This document shows positions 38,676-47,278 of a stretch of DNA of 64,000 bases, piece after piece. A model generated the notes under the pieces. That model worked only from the letters and a program-made list of their open reading frames with translations, was not told where the DNA came from and did not search any database. The stretch covers positions 124,001 to 188,000 of the forward strand of contig CAVZVW010000001.1 of assembly GCA_963778845.1 (NCBI GenBank), in the 5' to 3' direction. Numbering within the stretch: position 1 is the stretch's first letter; each line of letters opens with the position of its first letter. The stretch is from CAVZVW01 sp963778845. GTDB taxonomy: Bacteria > Actinomycetota > Actinomycetes > Actinomycetales > Kineosporiaceae. Both the position numbers and the translations under genes were made by a program.

Positions 38676-39665
38676 GTGCCGAACATCACCCAAGAGCAAC
38701 CGGGGCCACGCGGTCGTCGTGGGCCACGGCCCGACCTGCATGCGATGGGGCTGGCCACGGAACGGGTGGCGACGCACCGGCAGCTTGTCCTCATCGGCAT
38801 CGCCCGCTCGACGATCGGCTACCGGATCGTCCCCGGCGGTCGGTGGCAGCGGATGCACCCCGGCGTCGTCCTCATGCACTCCGGCCGGCCGACGTGGCGC
38901 GAGCGCGTGATCGCTGCGGCTCTGTATGCGGGCGAAGGAAGCGTGATCAGCGGTGCCGCAGCCTTGCGGCTCCACGGCCTCGGTGCGATACCGGCGGACA
39001 ACATCCTGGTGCTCATCCCCGAGTCCAGACGCAGGCAAAGCCACGGGACCGCGACACTCGAGCGGTCACGACGGCTGCCCGAGCCCGTACTTCGACAAGG
39101 GCTCGCCGTCGCGCCGCTGCCGAGGGCAGTCGTCGATGCCTGCCGACGGCTCGAGGACCTCAACACGGTGCGCAACGTGGTGTCCGACGCCATCCAGAAC
39201 CACGGACTCTCGATCACTGCGCTGGCCACCGAGGTCAGGGCGGCCGCCCGACAGCGCACCGCCTGCGGGCGCGCCGTCATCGCAGAGATGGACGCCGGGG
39301 TGCGCTTCGCAGCCGAGGCCCGGGCTCGCGAGCTGATTCTCGCCAGCGACCTTCCGGTGCCGCTGTTCAACGCCGAGGTGCTCAGCGAAGACGGGCAGGT
39401 GATTGTCACCCCGGATGGTTTCTACCCCGAGTGGTGCGTCGGCTACGAGATCGACTCGCGCCGCTGGCACATGTCGCCGGACTCCTACGAGCGGACCACG
39501 CAGCGCCGCGCGTACGCGACCAGCCATGGCGTTCTGCTGCTCGCTGTGACGCCGCGGCGCGTGCTCGAGGAAGGCCGAGGCTTCATCGAGGACCTGCGGG
39601 GAACGCTGTACACCGCACAACGACGAACTCCCCCGCTGCTGACCTACCGCGCCCGCACCATCTGA
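38676..39665 (+). CDS. AbiEi-like / DUF559-type protein of unknown function
   Basis: 329 residues starting at GTG 38676 (no Shine-Dalgarno; CAACCT six bases upstream). The N-terminal third resembles the winged-helix and transcriptional-repressor-like region of type IV antitoxin AbiEi proteins (TIGYRIVPGGRWQRMHPGVVL, SGAAALRLHGL). The C-terminal part has a Vsr/DUF559-like endonuclease look (GFYPEWCVGYEIDSRRWHMS, then TTQRRAYATSHGVLLLAVTP). Such solitary proteins are common in actinobacteria and have no known role. No toxin partner is adjacent. REP-like elements stand on both sides, suggesting a mobile or recombined unit. Confidence 0.7.
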   Translation: MPNITQEQPGPRGRRGPRPDLHAMGLATERVATHRQLVLIGIARSTIGYRIVPGGRWQRMHPGVVLMHSGRPTWRERVIAAALYAGEGSVISGAAALRLHGLGAIPADNILVLIPESRRRQSHGTATLERSRRLPEPVLRQGLAVAPLPRAVVDACRRLEDLNTVRNVVSDAIQNHGLSITALATEVRAAARQRTACGRAVIAEMDAGVRFAAEARARELILASDLPVPLFNAEVLSEDGQVIVTPDGFYPEWCVGYEIDSRRWHMSPDSYERTTQRRAYATSHGVLLLAVTPRRVLEEGRGFIEDLRGTLYTAQRRTPPLLTYRARTI

Positions 39666-40047
39666 CATCCATCCCGCAGGTCGCTTTACTGCGCACTACA
39701 CACGGCCCCGACCCGGGTCGAGCAGGGCCGAGCCGAGCGCGCCGAGCCGAGCCGGGCCAAGCGGGACGGCGCGCGCGGCCGCTGGAAGTCCGCCGTCGGC
39801 GTCCGGCAGCGCTCGCTGTCCAGCCCTGTCTACAACGTGGCCGGCCGCGCACGCGCGCGCTGTCAGCACGGCCGCAGGCGATCATCGCCAGCCATTGGCA
39901 TGCGCCCTGTCCTTCTCGCCTCTGCGGAGGATTCGTCCAGATCCTGACTGGCACGGTGTGCCGCCACGCCAAACTGTTTGGCGCAGTGTGCCGCCGCGCC
40001 AGTCAGGGCGGGGGGCCGCCAGCCGCGCGAAGGCAAGGGCCGGGGGG
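39666..40047. other. Non-coding stretch with simple repeats and a REP-like element
   Basis: 382 bases without a convincing gene. 39715-39760 is a GCCGAGC-type simple repeat, and 39949-40001 is a REP-like pair. No tRNA-like or promoter-like structure stood out. Confidence 0.6.
39949..40001. repeat. REP-like element with units in direct orientation
   Basis: Units 39949-39971 and 39979-40001 with the same 7-base spacer as other copies. Both here read TGGC(A/G)C(G/A)GTGTGCCGCC, that is, as direct repeats, unlike the inverted pairs at 10114 and 38518. Confidence 0.78.
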
Positions 40048-41487
40048 TCAGTCGCCCAGCTCGGCTCGCCGGCGGATCACATAGGCCTCCAGCTCCTCAC
40101 GCACCGCATCGTCCAGCGGCGGCTGCTCGTACTCGGCGAGGCGCTTGCGCCAGATGTCGCCGGCCCGCGCCGCGGTGTCCTTGGCACCGTTGCGCATCCA
40201 CCGGTCGTAGTTGTCCGACGAGGACAGGAACGGCCGGTAGAAGCAGGTGCGGAACCGCTCCATGGTGTGGGCGGCCCCGAGGAAGTGCCCGCCGTGGCCG
40301 ACCTCCTCGTGCGCCCCGAACGCCAGCGTCTCCTCCGAGAACTCCAGCGGCGTGAACTCGGCCTGCAGCGCCTCGAGCACCTGCAGGTCGATCACGAACT
40401 TCTCGTAGCAGGCCACCAGGCCGCCGTCGAGCCAGCCCGCGGTGTGCATCACCCAGTTGATGCCCGCCAGGAACGACGGCAGCATCGTCATCAGCCCCTC
40501 GTAGGCCGCCTGGGCGTCGGGCATCTGGGACGACGTGAGGCCGCCGCCCGAGCGCACCGGCAGCCCGAAGTGCCGCGCGATCTGCCCGGTGCACAGCAGC
40601 CCGACCGCCGACTCCGGCGTCCCGAACTGCGGGCTGCCCGACTGCATGTCGATGTTGGACAGGAACGACCCGAAGATCACCGGGCATCCGGGGCGGATCA
40701 GCTGCGACAGCGCGATCCCGGTCAGCGCCTCGGCCATCTGCTGGGCCAGCGTCGCGGGCACCGACACCGGCGACATCGCCCCCATCAGCAGGAACGGCGT
40801 CAGCACCACGGCCTGGTTGGCCAGGCTGTACTCGAACTGCGCCTCGAGCATGCGCTCGTCCCAGCGCAGCGGTGAGTTGCAGTTGATCAGCGAGATCGTC
40901 GCCGGCGTCGCCTCGATCGCCGCGCGGCCGCCGAAGAGGATCTCGGTCATCGCGATCGTGTCGCGGGCGTTCACGCCGGACACCACGTTGCCCATGTAGA
41001 ACTTGTCCGTCAGGGTCTGCAGCGCGTAGACCATGTCGAGGTGCCGGGAGTCCAGCGGCGCGTCGTTCGGCTCGCAGATCACCCCGCCCGCGGTGTCCAG
41101 CCCCGAGAACGACTGCGCGAGCCGGCTGAAGTTGCGGAAGTCCTCCATCGTGGCGTCGCGACGCACCTCGCCCTCGCGGACGAACGGCGGGCCGTAGACC
41201 CCGCCGAAGACCATCGAGTCGCCGCCGATGTGCACGCTGTTGGCCGGGTTACGAGCCTGGACGTCGAACTCCCGCGGCGCCTTGGCCACCTGCTCCAGCA
41301 CGAAGTCGGGGTCGAAGCGCACGTTGTTCTCGTCGACCTTCTGCCCCGCCTGCCGGAACAGCTCCAGCGCGCGGTCGGAGACGAACTCGACGCCGATCTC
41401 CGACACGAGCCGACGCCAGCCCTTGTCCAGGGTCGCCATCGCCTCCTCGGAGAGGATCTCGTAGCGGGGCATGACGTTGTGGAACAT
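40048..41487 (-). CDS. MttB-family (trimethylamine-type) corrinoid methyltransferase, no pyrrolysine; probable glycine betaine methyltransferase
   Basis: A 479-residue member of the trimethylamine methyltransferase superfamily. Blocks: YEILSEEAMATLDKGWRRLV, GGVYGPPFVREGEVRR, NSPLRWDERMLEAQFEYSLA, FGSFLSNIDMQSGSPQFGTP and SGGGLTSSQMPDAQAAYEG. Archaeal MttB reads an in-frame amber codon as pyrrolysine; none is present here, as in the MtgB (glycine betaine) subgroup. It would move one methyl from a quaternary amine to the corrinoid protein encoded divergently. The choline/betaine genes around it favour glycine betaine, but carnitine, proline betaine or others cannot be excluded. Start ATG 41487 with GGAGG four bases upstream. 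Confidence 0.88.
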   Translation of the reverse strand: MFHNVMPRYEILSEEAMATLDKGWRRLVSEIGVEFVSDRALELFRQAGQKVDENNVRFDPDFVLEQVAKAPREFDVQARNPANSVHIGGDSMVFGGVYGPPFVREGEVRRDATMEDFRNFSRLAQSFSGLDTAGGVICEPNDAPLDSRHLDMVYALQTLTDKFYMGNVVSGVNARDTIAMTEILFGGRAAIEATPATISLINCNSPLRWDERMLEAQFEYSLANQAVVLTPFLLMGAMSPVSVPATLAQQMAEALTGIALSQLIRPGCPVIFGSFLSNIDMQSGSPQFGTPESAVGLLCTGQIARHFGLPVRSGGGLTSSQMPDAQAAYEGLMTMLPSFLAGINWVMHTAGWLDGGLVACYEKFVIDLQVLEALQAEFTPLEFSEETLAFGAHEEVGHGGHFLGAAHTMERFRTCFYRPFLSSSDNYDRWMRNGAKDTAARAGDIWRKRLAEYEQPPLDDAVREELEAYVIRRRAELGD

Positions 41488-41534
41488 CCGACCTCCAGGA
41501 CGGGCGATGGACGGCGCGCGCCCACGGTCCCAGG

Positions 41535-41615
41535 GACCCTCGGGCGGCGTGACCCTCGGGCCGCGTGGTCCTCGGGGCGCCGTGGTCCTCGGGCCGCGTG
41601 GTCCTCGGGCGGCTT
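41535..41615. repeat. 16-bp tandem repeat in the corrinoid module promoter region
   Basis: Five units of GACCCTCGGGCCGCGT type (16, 16, 17, 16, 16 bases) between the divergent MttB-family and IclR2 genes. Could act as a spacer or multiple protein sites; not CRISPR-like because there are no spacers. Confidence 0.75.
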
Positions 41616-41660
41616 GACCCTTGGTGCGCGCCGATCCTACGCTGGCGCTGTGAAACACGG

Positions 41661-41677
41661 GTTCCATCATGTGGAAC
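41661..41677. promoter_or_regulatory. IclR2 operator candidate (GTTCCATCATGTGGAAC)
   Basis: Perfect 6-bp arms GTTCCA and TGGAAC around a 5-base centre, in the divergent MttB/IclR2 interval. It is about 18 bases downstream of a TACGCT (41638-41643) that could be the IclR2 -10 box. The dyad resembles IclR-family sites (TGGAAA..TTTCCA type). Confidence 0.6.
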
Positions 41678-41741
41678 TCACCCGACGGCCCCCGTGGCCG
41701 CCATCGACGACGCACGACGGCCGATCGCGAGACAGGCACCC

Positions 41742-42582
41742 ATGACCGCACGCACCCCCGCCGCAGGCAGCCAGGCGGTCGACCGCGCCGCGGCGCTCCT
41801 GGCGCTGATCGTGCAGTCGGACGACGCGCGCTCCTTCACCTCCCTCGTCGACGAGCTCGGCCTGGCGAAGTCGACCACGTCGCGCCTGCTGCAGGCCCTC
41901 GAGCGCAACCGGCTCGTGCAGCGCGACCGCGCCGGGACGTTCCGGCCCGGCGCGCTGTTCGCCGTCTACGCGGCCCGGCAGAGCACGGTGCACGACCTCG
42001 TCGAGCTGGCCCAGCCCGTGCTCAACCGCCTCGCCGCGGCGACCGGCGAGACGGTCAACCTCGCCGTCCCCCGGGGGAACAGCGTGGTGGCCGTCGCGCA
42101 GGTCGACGGCAGGTACCTGCTCGGCGCGACGAACTGGGTGGGCATCGAGGTGCCCCCGCACTGCTCGGCCCTGGGCAAGGTGTTCTACGCGTTCGGCCGG
42201 ATCGCGCTGCCGCGCGGCGAGATGGAGCGGCGGACGGCGGCGACGATCACGTCGGCCGACACCCTGCGCCGCGAGCTGGTCGAGGTGCGCAGGCGGGGTG
42301 GGCCGCCGCCTGGGAGGAGCTCGAACCGGGCCTGGTCGCCGTCGCCGCACCCGTCCGGTCGGCCGACGGCACCGTGGTCGCCGCCCTGTCGGTCTCGGCC
42401 CCGACAGCCCGGATCCCCCGCGAGCGGCTCAGCGCCATCGGCGAGCTCGTCGTCGCGCACGGCCGCGAGGTCTCCGCCCTCCTGGGCAACCGGCTGGCCG
42501 GCAGGCGCTCGGCGAGACCGCCGCTGGCACCACCCCCCACGTCCGGTACCACCAGCACCGACAAGCGGAAGGCAGGAGCGGC

Positions 42583-42586
<4 letters not shown>
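41742..42586 (+). CDS. IclR-family regulator 2 (corrinoid demethylation module), one frameshift
   Basis: About 281 residues. Helix-turn-helix SFTSLVDELGLAKSTTSRLLQ, then an effector domain (GETVNLAVPRGNSVVAVAQV, PPHCSALGKVFYAF, LEPGLVAVAAPVRSADGTV). A missing G near 42295 splits VEVRRRG from WAAAWEELEPGLV; both parts are family-conserved. The stop at 42584-42586 overlaps the ATG of the corrinoid protein (ATGA), so they are translated together. Divergent from the MttB-family gene, with a palindromic site between. Probably controls both directions. Confidence 0.87.
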
Positions 42587-43252
<666 letters not shown>

Positions 43253-43289
43253 CCAGCCCCCCGGCACCCCGCACCCCACGAGGAGCACC

Positions 43290-44156
43290 ATGCACACCGT
43301 TCTGCGGTCGGCGACCAGCGAGGTCGTCATCGGCCCGGACCAGCCGTTCTGCATCATCGGCGAGCGGATCAACCCGACCGGGCGGCCGAAGTTCCAGGAG
43401 GAGCTGCGGGCCGGTGACCTCACGCGGGTCGCCGAGGACGTGCACGCCCAGGTGGCCGGCGGCGCCATGGTGCTCGACATCAACATGGGCGTCCCGCTGG
43501 CCGACGAGGCCGAGCTGCTGGCCCGCGCGGTCAAGCTCGTCCAGAGCCTCACCGACCTGCCGCTGTGCATCGACTCCTCGGTCGTCGAGGCCCTGGACGC
43601 CGGCCTGGCCGCCTACGAGGGCAAGGCGCTCGTGAACTCCGTGACCGGTGAGATGGACCGGCTCGAGGCCATCCTGCCGATCGTGAAGCGCTACGGCGCC
43701 GCGGTGATCGCCCTGCCCAACGAGGAGGACGAGATCCCGGAGAACCCGCGCAAGCGCCTCGAGATCACGAAGAAGATCGTGGACGTCGCGACGTCCCGCT
43801 TCGACATCCCGATCGAGGACATCGTGATCGACCCGCTCGCCATGCCGATCGGGGCCAACCACGAGTACGGCAGGTGGACGATGGAGGCGATGGCCCTGAT
43901 CCGCGACGAGCTCGGCCTCAACATGACGATGGGCGCCTCGAACATCTCCTTCGGCATGCCCGGCCGGCACGCCATCGGCGCCTCGTTCATCCCGATGGCG
44001 ATGACCAGCGGCCTCACCAGCGCCATCATGGACGCCCGCACGCCGCAGATCGTCGAGGCCGTCAAGGCGGCAGACCTGTTGCAGGGCAACGACGAGTGGG
44101 GCGCGAGCTGGATCGCGGCCTTCCGAGCCAAGCAGCGACAGGCCCAGACCGCGTGA
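43290..44156 (+). CDS. Pterin-binding methyltetrahydrofolate:corrinoid methyltransferase (MtgA/AcsE-like)
   Basis: A 288-residue TIM-barrel pterin-binding protein. It has FCIIGERINPTGRPKF, GAMVLDINMGVPLADEAELL, LCIDSSVVEALDAGL, LVNSVTGEMDRLEAILP, DIVIDPLAMPIGANHEYG and MGASNISFGMPGRH. It would transfer the methyl group from the corrinoid protein to tetrahydrofolate, giving 5-methyl-THF. It follows the corrinoid gene by 37 bases, and its stop overlaps the next start (GTGA). Together with the MttB-family enzyme it completes the glycine betaine:THF methyl transfer known in anaerobes such as Desulfitobacterium (MtgB/MtgA). Confidence 0.92.
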   Translation: MHTVLRSATSEVVIGPDQPFCIIGERINPTGRPKFQEELRAGDLTRVAEDVHAQVAGGAMVLDINMGVPLADEAELLARAVKLVQSLTDLPLCIDSSVVEALDAGLAAYEGKALVNSVTGEMDRLEAILPIVKRYGAAVIALPNEEDEIPENPRKRLEITKKIVDVATSRFDIPIEDIVIDPLAMPIGANHEYGRWTMEAMALIRDELGLNMTMGASNISFGMPGRHAIGASFIPMAMTSGLTSAIMDARTPQIVEAVKAADLLQGNDEWGASWIAAFRAKQRQAQTA

Positions 44157-46119
44157 CGCAGCCCGCGCTCCCCGACCGCGGTGCCTACCTGCGGGAGGGG
44201 CTGCTCGGGGAGCACCCTGGAGCCGGCCACCCACCGGCGCAGGCGCCGGGAGACGGCACCGGACGGGTGCGCATCGCGTTCCTGCCCACCGAGGACGACC
44301 AGCGCAACCTGACCGGGGAGCGCGACGTGCGGGTGCCGCCCGGCGTCACCGTGTTCGACGCCGCGAGCTGGAACGGCATCGCCATCGACTCCACCTGCGG
44401 TGGGCACGGCACGTGCAAGAAGTGCAAGGTGCGTGTGGTGGACGGCGACATGCCGGTGGCGCGCCTCGACCCGAGCGCGTTCACCCCCGAGCAGCTGCGC
44501 CAGGGGTGGCGCCTGGCGTGCCTGGCCCACGCCCAACGGGACGTGCGCGTCGAGGTGCCGCCGCTGCTGACCCGCCCCAAGGCGGCGACCGTCGGGGTGG
44601 GCCGGCAGGTGATCCTGCGCCCCGCCGTCCAGAAGCGCTACGTGCAGCTGACCGAGCCGTCGCTGGCCGACCAGGTGCCCGACCTCGACAGGCTGCTCGC
44701 CGCGATCGACGACCTCGAGCTGCGGGTCGACCTGCACGCCGTCCGCAACCTCTGCCAAAGCCCTGCGCGGCAACGACTTCGCGGTGACCGCGGTGGTCGT
44801 GGACGACGTCCTCATCGACGTGGAGGGCGGCGACACCAGCGAGCAGCGCTACGGCATCGCGTTCGACCTGGGCACGACCACGGTGGTCGCGACGCTGCTC
44901 GACCTGGCGACCGGCACCCCGGCGGCGGTGCGCTCGATGCTCAACAAGCAGCAGCCGTTCGGCGGCGACGTGATCAGCCGGATCAGCGCGACGATGCTCG
45001 ACCCGCTGGCGCTGGGCCGCCTCACCGAGGCCGCCCACGCGACGCTGGCCGAGCTCACCGAGGAGGTCTGCGCCGAGGCCGGCGTCGACCCGCAGCAGGT
45101 GTACGAGGTGGCGCTGGCCGGCAACGCGACGATGACGCACCTGGCGCTGGGCATCGACCCCGAGGCCTTGGGCGTCGCGCCGTTCGTCATGTCCACCAAG
45201 GCGTTCCCCGACCTGCTCGCCGCCGACCTCGGCGTGCCCGTGCACCCGCGGGCGCGCGCCTACGTGTTCCCGGCGCTGGGCGCCTACGTCGGCGGCGACA
45301 TCGTGGCCGGCATGCTCGCCAGCGGCATGGACCGGGACAAGCGGCTGCGCCTGTTCATCGACGTCGGCACGAACTGCGAGATCGTGCTCGGCGACGCCCG
45401 GCGGCTGGTCTCGACGGCCGCCCCGGCCGGGCCCGCGTTCGAGGGGGCCTCGATCCGCTGCGGCATGCGGGCCGCTGACGGCGCGATCGAGGTGGTCAAG
45501 GTCAGCGACGACGACGTGCAGCTGCAGGTGATCGGCGACGTCGCGCCGGTGGGCCTGTGCGGCTCCGGGCTGGTGGACGCCGTGGCCGCACTGGTGGAGG
45601 TCGGCTTCCTGGACTCCTCGGGCCGGCTCATCGGCGCCGACGCCGCCCGCGCGGTGAGGCCCGGCCTGGCCGACCGGCTCGTCGAGATCAACGGTGAGCG
45701 GGTGTTCGTGCTGGCCTGGAAGGGCTCCCCGGGGGACGTCGACCAGGCGGTGTTCCTGTCCCAGCGCGACGTGCGTGAGCTCCAGTTCGCCAAGGCGGCG
45801 ATCGCCACCGGCTGGCGGCTGCTCGTGGAGGAGATCGGCGCCGACGTCTCCGACATCCAGCAGGTGCTGCTGGCCGGCTCGTTCGGCTCCTACCTCTCCC
45901 CCGCCAGCGCCGTCCGGATCGGCCTGGTGCCCACGGTGCCGGTGCTGCGCATCGTCAGCGGCCGGCAACGTCGCCGGCGAGGGCGCGAAGATGGCGCTGC
46001 TCTCGGTGCGCGAGCGCGAGGGGGCCCGCACGCTGCTGGAGGAGGTGCGGTATGTCGAGCTCTCCGACCGACCCGACTTCAACGACCTCTTCGTCGACCA
46101 GCTGGCCTTCCCCGGCTGA
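44153..46119 (+). CDS. Corrinoid reductive activase (RamA/AcsV-like, DUF4445), two frameshifts
   Basis: About 655 residues. The N-terminal ferredoxin domain (about 55-130) has a [2Fe-2S] pattern C-x5-C-x2-C in STCGGHGTCKKCKVRV with a fourth Cys in LACLAH. A linker is followed by an ASKHA ATPase domain with FDLGTTTVVATLLDL, EVALAGNATMTHLALG, FIDVGTNCEIVLG, VGLCGSGLVDAVA and VLLAGSFGSYL. It reduces Co(II) back to Co(I) with ATP. Shifts occur near 44757 (before AKALRGNDF) and near 45960 (before GNVAGEGAKMALLS). GTG 44153 overlaps the previous stop. Confidence 0.92.
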
Positions 46120-46755
46120 GGCGCCGCGGGGCGGGGCCGGCCGGGTCGCCGTGATCGCGTGCGGTGCGATCGCGACCCACGTGGCGGACGCCGTCCAGCG
46201 CCGCTCCTGGCCGGTCGACGTCCACCCGCTCCCGCCGTTGCTGCACAACCGTCCCGAGCGCATCGCGGCCGCGGTCGAGGACGCCGCCCTCCTGCTCGCG
46301 GTGCGCTACGAGCGCGTCGCGGTGGCGCTACGCGGACTGCGGCACGTACGGAGCGCTGGACGAGCGTGTGCGCGCGGCTGGGGCTGGCCAGGCTCGGCGG
46401 GGCGCACTGCTACGAGGTGTTCGCCGGCCGGGCGGAGCTCGCCGACCTGATGGCCGATGAGCCGGGGACCTACCTGCTCACCGACTTCCTGGCGCTGTCG
46501 TTCCGCCGCACGGTGGTGGCCGAGCTCGGGCTGGACCGCTTCCCCGAGCTGCGCGAGGACTACTTCGGCAAGTACCGGCGGGTGGTCTGGCTGGCCCAGC
46601 AGCGAACCCCGCTCATCGAGGCGGCCGCTCGGGAGGCCGCCGAAATCATGGGCCTTCCTTTAGAGGTTCGCGAGGTCGGCGACCGGCGGTTGGAGCTGGC
46701 GCTGGAGGCCTTGGTCGGTTGTCGACCGTCGCCTGCCGAGACTCCGCCGGTCTGA
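46052..46755 (+). CDS. DUF1638 protein linked to corrinoid methyltransferases (two frameshifts)
   Basis: About 234 residues. Conserved parts: VAVIACGAIATHVADAVQRR, LLHNRPERIAAAVED, YADCGTYGALD, ARLGGAHCYEVFAG and YLLTDFLALSFRRTVV. The family, usually beside MttB-type genes, has conserved Cys (CG, DCGT, HCYE) that could bind a metal. Its role is unknown. The three middle pieces lie in different frames, with shifts near 46330 and 46370. ATG 46052 has GGAGGAGG upstream but overlaps the activase end by 68 bases; GTG 46151 is an alternative. Confidence 0.82.
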
Positions 46756-47278
46756 TCCGGTGCTTCTGTGTGCTTGTTCTCACACCGTCACGTCGACGAC
46801 CACGTGAGCGCCACGTGAGCGCCCGAGATCTGCCTGAGACCCGGCCTTCTGCAGATGTCATGTGAAATGGCTGTGTGTTTCTTGTCACCACACGAATCTT
46901 TCATCAGACGTGCGCTGGTTTCGGCAGCCTCACCCAACCAAGGTGCGCCTCACGTTGTTCAACCGACAACTACGCACAGTCAGGGCCGGTCAACGCGTCG
47001 TATATCTCACGCCCCCTACAGGGCACTCCTCGGTGACTGTCACGCGGCTGTAAGAAACCCGTCATAAAGGCCGGTGACCTGCGGGTCAACCTCCCGGATG
47101 ACCTTCTTCGGGGCCGAATACGGACATTCCACTCCTTCCCGCGACGGAGCGGCTGTGTCAGCGTCTGCCCAGGTCAGAGGGCTATCGCTCAACGGACTCG
47201 CAGAAAACGCCCCGCCCGTGCGCGGGGCATCGTCATGTTCTACCCAGGGAAAGTTCTCCGTCGAAGGGGGCGGGAAGA
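46756..47278. other. Non-coding region before the multicopper oxidase, with a leader hairpin
   Basis: 523 bases without a credible gene and clearly less GC-rich than its surroundings (46850-47070). Near the end, GCCCCG (47209-47214) pairs with CGGGGC (47223-47228) around an 8-base loop, about 50 bases before the oxidase ATG. No T-run follows, so it could be a leader structure. 47074-47092 holds an imperfect dyad GGTGACC/GGGTCAACC. No B12 or other riboswitch consensus was recognised. Confidence 0.45.

Noticed and set aside
38676..39665. Type IV toxin-antitoxin pair
   Set aside because: Only an AbiEi-like protein is present; no nucleotidyltransferase toxin (AbiEii) follows it, and the C-terminal half looks endonuclease-like.
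40048..41487. Pyrrolysine-containing MttB
   Set aside because: No in-frame TAG is present and no pylRS/tRNA-Pyl-like sequence is seen in the window.
41535..41615. CRISPR-like array
   Set aside because: The 16-bp units are contiguous with no spacers and there are no cas genes in the window.
46756..47278. Cobalamin riboswitch near the corrinoid genes
   Set aside because: No B12-box consensus was found, and the region precedes the oxidase rather than the corrinoid genes. A covariance-model search (Infernal/Rfam) would settle it.
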